DNA of 45,309 bases from an uncultured Selenomonadales bacterium (GTDB taxonomy: Bacteria > Bacillota > Negativicutes > Selenomonadales > Selenomonadaceae): NCBI GenBank assembly GCA_900321035.1, contig ONUH01000016.1, positions 1-45,309 of the forward strand, given 5' to 3'. Positions 41,692 through 45,309 of this stretch are shown one piece after another. A program made the position numbers and the translations under genes. How positions within the stretch are numbered: position 1 is the first letter of the stretch; each line of letters begins with the position of its first letter. Under the pieces are notes generated by a model. The model worked only from the letters and a program-made list of their open reading frames with translations, searched no databases and was not told the DNA's origin.

Positions 41692-43263
41692 TTAGTTTTC
41701 ATAGACATAGCGCAATTCGTTCAGATTTTCCGTGTTCAAATCCTTGTGGCAGACGCAGCCCTTCGAGTTCAGCTCCATGGTCTGGCGATTGCCTCTGGTG
41801 TAGCGCTCCCAATGGGGCATCCATTCGTTGTTCGGGCTTCCCGTCGCCGCGAAGGCTGCCCACGATGCCTGAACCTGCCTTATGAGAGTAGGCGAGGGAT
41901 TCGGCACAAGAGTCTCGGGATGGTTGAAGGTAAACGGCAGGTCGATCGCATGGCATGAGCGCAAATTCCCGACCTGCGACTGCTCGCTGAACAGATAATA
42001 GTACACATCGCCGAAATCCGACTGGTACTCCGCCGCCAATTCCTGCCCGACGCGCCAATCGATCTGGTTCACAAAAATCTCAAAATTTTCCATGGTATCC
42101 GGGCGGTTTTTCAGCCAAGATTGATAAATTTCCTGCGGCGTGCGCGAATCGTATTTCAGCATGACGGGCGAAAGGTTTTTCGGGTTATCGTGGAACACTT
42201 CAAAGAAATTATCCATGTAAAGCAGCCAATAACGCCACTCGTCGGCCGTCGTGCCCGTCAAGAATTTGATTCCGCGTGCGTCGCCGTCCTTTAACGCCCG
42301 GAATGGATCTTGCGGCAAGAATTTTCCGTCGCAAGTCGGCAAATAGTCCTTGACCGTCTGCCCCATGCGGGCATCTCTGACTTTTTCGTAAATTTGCTGG
42401 ATTTCGGCGGAAGATTTCTTCATCATGTCGCGCATCGTCTTTGCGCCGCCCAATTCCATGTAAGTTTGCGCGACTTGCGCGGAATATTCCGGCGTGTTGT
42501 ACATATACGAATTTGCCGACTGCGGAATTGCCTTGTCGAAAAGTCCTTTTGCGGCAGGGATAACCGCCAACATCATGCAGGAAATCGCGCCCGCGCTTTC
42601 TCCGAAAATGGTGATATTGTCGGGATTCCCGCCGAAATTCGCGATATTTTCCTTGACCCACTGCAAAGCCGCGATCTGATCTTTCAACCCGAGATAGCCG
42701 CTGTCTTCAAAGGAAGGATCAAAACTTGCGAAGTTCACAAAGCCAAAGACAGAAACACGATAGTTAAGCGTGACGATAACGACGTCATTTGCCGCCGCAA
42801 AATTGCTTCCGTTATAGAGCGGGTCACTGGTGCCGCCGGTCTGGAAACCGCCGCCGTGGATAAAGACCATGACGGGTTTGTTTTTGCCCTCACCGCGAGT
42901 CCAAATGTTCAGCGTCAGGCAGTCTTCGCTTTGCGGGTTGACAGAGGCAGCTTCATGCTTGTCAATCGTTTGTATCGCCGTAAAGCCGAATTTTTTGGCG
43001 TCGAAGGTCTTGTTGGACGGCTTCAAAGGCTCGGGCGCGCGCCAGCGCAGTTTTCCGACGGGCGGCTTGGCATAGGGGATGCCCAGCCAGGTTTTTACGC
43101 CGTTTTGATCAAGAAAGCCGTTGAACGTGCCGTAACGCGTTTTCACGGTGCAGTCGCCTGCGGCAAAGACCTTCTCGTCCGGCAGAAGCCCGATCGTATT
43201 GACCGCCAAAAAGCCCAGCGCGGCAGTTTTGAGAAATTTTCTTCGGGTCATTTTTCGGAACAT
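41692..43263 (-). CDS. Tat-exported type-B carboxylesterase
   Basis: 523 residues. A twin-arginine signal (MTRRKFLKTAALGFLAV) is followed by the alpha/beta-hydrolase carboxylesterase fold: GIPYAKPPVGKLRWRAPEP, SEDCLTLNIWTRG, MVFIHGGGFQTGG (oxyanion hole) and GESAGA (nucleophile Ser), with the acid in GTTADEWRYW and the His in CHAIDLPFTF. It hydrolyses carboxylic esters of unknown nature. Its neighbours are exported amidase and nucleosidase genes plus the fragments of an earlier carboxylesterase. Confidence 0.95.
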   Translation of the reverse strand: MFRKMTRRKFLKTAALGFLAVNTIGLLPDEKVFAAGDCTVKTRYGTFNGFLDQNGVKTWLGIPYAKPPVGKLRWRAPEPLKPSNKTFDAKKFGFTAIQTIDKHEAASVNPQSEDCLTLNIWTRGEGKNKPVMVFIHGGGFQTGGTSDPLYNGSNFAAANDVVIVTLNYRVSVFGFVNFASFDPSFEDSGYLGLKDQIAALQWVKENIANFGGNPDNITIFGESAGAISCMMLAVIPAAKGLFDKAIPQSANSYMYNTPEYSAQVAQTYMELGGAKTMRDMMKKSSAEIQQIYEKVRDARMGQTVKDYLPTCDGKFLPQDPFRALKDGDARGIKFLTGTTADEWRYWLLYMDNFFEVFHDNPKNLSPVMLKYDSRTPQEIYQSWLKNRPDTMENFEIFVNQIDWRVGQELAAEYQSDFGDVYYYLFSEQSQVGNLRSCHAIDLPFTFNHPETLVPNPSPTLIRQVQASWAAFAATGSPNNEWMPHWERYTRGNRQTMELNSKGCVCHKDLNTENLNELRYVYEN

Positions 43264-43293
43264 GACGTCACAACCTTTCTTTTATATCCTGTC

Positions 43294-43395
43294 TTAATAC
43301 AAATAATATTTGGTCAGAGGATAGGTCCTGTCCCAATCCAGAATCTTTCTCTTGGATTCCTTCTCCGGGTGAATGTTGAACTCGTCGAAGACCAT
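43294..43395 (-). pseudogene. C-terminal fragment of an unidentified gene
   Basis: Minus-strand reading MVFDEFNIHPEKESKRKILD, then WDRTYPLTKYYLY and stop. It looks like the end of a real protein, but AGGAGGTG lies directly against the ATG, so independent expression is unlikely. It is sandwiched between the carboxylesterase gene and the nucleosidase fragment, in a region rebuilt by deletions. Confidence 0.5.
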
Positions 43396-43403
43396 CACCT
43401 CCT

Positions 43404-43475
43404 TCTTCCACGGCGGCAATTCCCGGCAATGACTCCCGGATCGCCTGAATCGCCCTTTGACGCAGTTCCTTATCC
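43404..43475 (-). pseudogene. Fragment of a second nucleosidase gene
   Basis: Reads DKELRQRAIQAIRESLPGIAAVE, matching residues of the intact mtnN at about 40210-40281 with few base changes. It is joined directly to the region that lies upstream of mtnN in copy 1, so the 5' half of the gene was deleted in this copy. Confidence 0.9.
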
Positions 43476-43920
43476 ATGTCGTTTTGTCAAGATATTATTC
43501 GCCGCAAAGCCTCGATTTTCCTTCCGGCATAGAAATTCGCAAAGAATATCATCGTAATCTTTGCCAAGGATCAACTCGTGAAGGCGACGGCGTGCCAGAC
43601 GGTGAATGAACGGATGACGTTCTGTATAGTTTGCTTAATATTCGGCCAGACATGCGTTAAGGAAACGCCGGATGACAGTGTAAAAGGGAGGGGCAATCCC
43701 CTCCCTTTCTGCTCGATTCGTCTATGCCGTCTTCAAAGGAGACATAACAACATTCGTCAGTCTAACTTGAAGTCGAAATGCTTGGAATAATCCTCCTGGA
43801 TGTTCAAACGGAGCGTCCTGTTCGCCAGGTCGTAAACCGCCGTATGCCATGTCTGCCAGAAGTTATTTGGCTGGATGTTCCTGTCATGCAGCTTGTATGT
43901 ATCAAAGCTGTACTGGGTAA
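43473..43920. repeat. Direct repeat of about 445 bp, copy 2
   Basis: The partner of 40798-41245. In this copy the amidase gene is whole and the nucleosidase gene is destroyed; in copy 1 the reverse holds. The terminator GGGAGGGG/CCCCTCCC is at 43685-43705. Confidence 0.92.
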
Positions 43921-44935
43921 TTGCTTTGAAATCCATGGGAGCGCTCGCGATTGTCAGATTTCCGTCGGTAAACTCCGTGTACCAGAACGGCTCCGTATCC
44001 GCTTCGTAAGCCTGGGTATATTTCACGCGCTCCATCAAGAGGGCCATTCCCTCGGCGGATTCTCCGCCCTCCGCGTAATGCTCCTTCAGGATGGCGTAGC
44101 GCTCCACGCCGCAGGCATGGGGCGTAAGGATGGGGAAGCCCTCATAGGTTTTTCCCGCCGCCGTCTGCCCTGTCCGCGCTATATGCTTTGCGTAAGGAGT
44201 ATTCGGCGCGTAGTTGACATAGAAATTGGTCATGATGTTGTCCGTGTCGTTTCTGGCAACAAGCTCGCCGTCAATGCATTCGATGATATACGTCTCCTTC
44301 TCGTCGGAGAGCATCCAGTGCAGTCCCCACGTGCCATAGCCACCGTAAATGTCCATGTTCTTCAGCAACTCTACGCCATGCGCGGCGGACTCTGCATGAT
44401 CGAGAACGTAACGTACTACCGCAATCGCATGGATGCGCGGTTTGCCGTAATTGGTTGAGAGGAGAGTAGCAAAGTCCAGGTCGGCGGCAGGAGCGACGTT
44501 GCAGTTCATGGCCACGCCGTTTTCATTGATGCCGTCAAAAGTCAGGTTCGGCATTGCGAGCAGCTGCGCTTCCGAAACGCTGTCAACCTCATTGGATTTC
44601 AGCGTGAGAATTGCGGCCAGTCCTATGCTTGCGTAACGTCCTTCTTTTGCGGCAACCTTGATGACGAATTCCGGGACGTCGGAATAATCGAGATCCAAAT
44701 TGCGGCCGTAGAAGTTTCCGTTCCTCACAGCGGAGCAAGCGAAGCCCGTTTTGACCTGTTCGCCCGTCGTGAGGTCAGGCACGTAGTCGGCGTATTCCAT
44801 GTAGTACAGGTAATCGGCCAGCTTTTTCGGGGCCGTGAAGGAGGCCGCCTGTGCCGCGGAACAGCAAACGGCGAAACTGAACGCCATAAGCGCGGTCAAA
44901 AAGAGACGGAACGCTTTTTTAGAGATAGTCATCAT
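43757..44935 (-). CDS. Exported choloylglycine-hydrolase-family (Ntn) amidase
   Basis: 392 residues with a signal peptide (MTISKKAFRLFLTALMAFSF, ending near AAQAA). Family features: GFACSAVRNGNFYGRNLDLD with nucleophile candidate C67 and R78, GINENGVAMNCNVAP (Asn block), TNFYVNY (second Asn), and CGVERYAILKE (Arg block). These proteins cut linear amides such as bile-salt conjugates, penicillin V or acyl-homoserine lactones; the substrate cannot be told. Cys67 is internal, so a self-processing step may be needed to expose it, or it may act unprocessed. Its last part is duplicated at 41082-41257. Confidence 0.88.
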   Translation of the reverse strand: MMTISKKAFRLFLTALMAFSFAVCCSAAQAASFTAPKKLADYLYYMEYADYVPDLTTGEQVKTGFACSAVRNGNFYGRNLDLDYSDVPEFVIKVAAKEGRYASIGLAAILTLKSNEVDSVSEAQLLAMPNLTFDGINENGVAMNCNVAPAADLDFATLLSTNYGKPRIHAIAVVRYVLDHAESAAHGVELLKNMDIYGGYGTWGLHWMLSDEKETYIIECIDGELVARNDTDNIMTNFYVNYAPNTPYAKHIARTGQTAAGKTYEGFPILTPHACGVERYAILKEHYAEGGESAEGMALLMERVKYTQAYEADTEPFWYTEFTDGNLTIASAPMDFKAITQYSFDTYKLHDRNIQPNNFWQTWHTAVYDLANRTLRLNIQEDYSKHFDFKLD

Positions 44936-44983
44936 ATCTCCTCCTCGTATAGAATTTTTTTGCCCGGAGCGGACTCTGATAAT

Positions 44984-45012
44984 AGTTTATTATTGTCGGA
45001 TATTTTAGTCAA
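44984..45012 (-). promoter_or_regulatory. Promoter of the amidase gene
   Basis: TTGACT (45007-45012), 17-base spacer, TAAACT (44984-44989), about 45 bases before the start. The remaining stretch up to 45211 shows no gene. Confidence 0.6.
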
Positions 45013-45247
45013 TGGAGCTTCCGGATTGTCAAGCCTCAAATCTCCGACGCACCCGGCCGTCATGGTCCGAAGCTGCCGGAAAATCCCTGCTGCAACACCA
45101 TGCGATTTTTGCAGTATCGTTACCTCGTATCATCGTTGCGCTTCCGTTGTTGAGCGTTACTACCGTTTTACTACGATTGAGAACAGCATAAAAATAGCCT
45201 CTTGAAAAGATTGGACTGTATCCTAAAAAATGGACAGTGAAAAAAGA

Positions 45248-45284
45248 GACCTCCTGTTGTAGAATCAATCTATAACAGGAGGTC
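45248..45284 (+). promoter_or_regulatory. Hairpin hiding the transposase ribosome site
   Basis: GACCTCCTGTT (45248-45258) pairs perfectly with AACAGGAGGTC (45274-45284). AGGAGG, the ribosome site of the ATG at 45291, lies inside the right arm. A transcript entering from outside would fold and block translation. Confidence 0.75.
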
Positions 45285-45290
45285 ATTCTT

Positions 45291-45309
45291 ATGCCCAGAC
45301 CGTATATCA
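45291..45309 (+). CDS. Transposase orfA start (partial)
   Basis: Only MPRPYI is visible before the right edge, behind a strong AGGAGG site. The IS3-family assignment rests on the terminal repeat and layout, not on these six residues. Confidence 0.55.

Larger units (their letters stand above)
45212..45309 (+). mobile_element. Left end of an IS3-family (IS150-like) insertion sequence
   Basis: TGGACTGTATCC, then AAAAAATGGACAGTG resembles the terminal inverted repeat of IS3/IS150-type elements. It is followed within 80 bases by a transposase start. The element runs off the right edge. Confidence 0.75.

Noticed and set aside
40903..43790. Duplicated 70-codon frames (40903-41115 and 43578-43790) as a conserved small gene
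   Set aside because: They are alike only because they lie in the direct repeat, span a terminator and are antisense to the amidase end.

Overview
The window reads as a chromosomal stretch of a GC-moderate, probably strictly anaerobic Firmicute, with a class Negativicutes (Selenomonadales-like) host as my best guess. The grounds are the clostridial-length ThiC under a TPP riboswitch, an EFR1-type flavodoxin/ferredoxin protein, DUF362, exported and Tat-dependent hydrolases, a histidine-rich lipoprotein, several c-di-GMP proteins, and many Nif11-type leader peptides. Taxonomy is inference only. No rRNA or tRNA gene was seen.

Layout. 1-347: left-edge RsbW-like ATPase. 648-3946: likely operon of an OmpR-type regulator, a sensor kinase with a His/Met-rich sensor loop, a CYTH-domain protein and an unknown protein, closed by a strong terminator. 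3972-9241: metabolic and housekeeping genes (thiC with TPP riboswitch, sfsA, EFR1 protein, membrane protein, radical SAM/SPASM protein, UPF0178 protein). 9446-14083: His-rich lipoprotein, kup, SYLF protein, exported acetolactate decarboxylase. 14084-14613: a gene-free block of nested palindromic repeats. 14614-17248: Nif11 peptide, PrsW-type intramembrane protease, EAL phosphodiesterase. 17345-20128: a candidate RiPP-like locus made of a pseudo-radical-SAM/SPASM protein, a double-glycine peptide and a small lipoprotein. 20334-28109: a candidate small RNA and a type I restriction-modification operon (hsdR-hsdS-rhuM-hsdM-unknown) with AT-rich inserts. 28321-29006: tandem Nif11 genes and a Nif11 relic. 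29437-36569: exported phosphatidylserine decarboxylase, SBP-GGDEF sensor, Cys-rich Nif11 peptide, large PAS-GGDEF*-EAL protein. 37042-38818: DUF362 protein plus a C39-like cysteine-protease-like protein. 38826-39868: two more Nif11 genes and Nif11 relics. 39930-44935: exported nucleosidase, carboxylesterase and choloylglycine-hydrolase-type amidase genes, reshaped by a duplication of about 445 bp with 97% identity plus deletions that left truncated genes. 45212-45309: left end of an IS3-family element.

The most interesting signal is a dispersed peptide regulon. Six intact Nif11-type precursor genes at four places (two of them in tandem) lie downstream of five copies of one promoter box, GCGTCAA-N12-TGAYYTG-TATATATAAT, with invariant spacing (the last 10 bases diverge in one copy). 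At least two relics remain, the leaders are well conserved, and the residues after the Gly-Gly motif are hypervariable and often Cys-rich. No lanthionine synthetase, YcaO protein or peptidase-containing ABC transporter is in the window, so any modifying enzyme must act in trans. A second peptide system (17345-20128) has its own duplicated promoter and a SPASM protein whose radical-SAM CxxxCxxC motif is missing.
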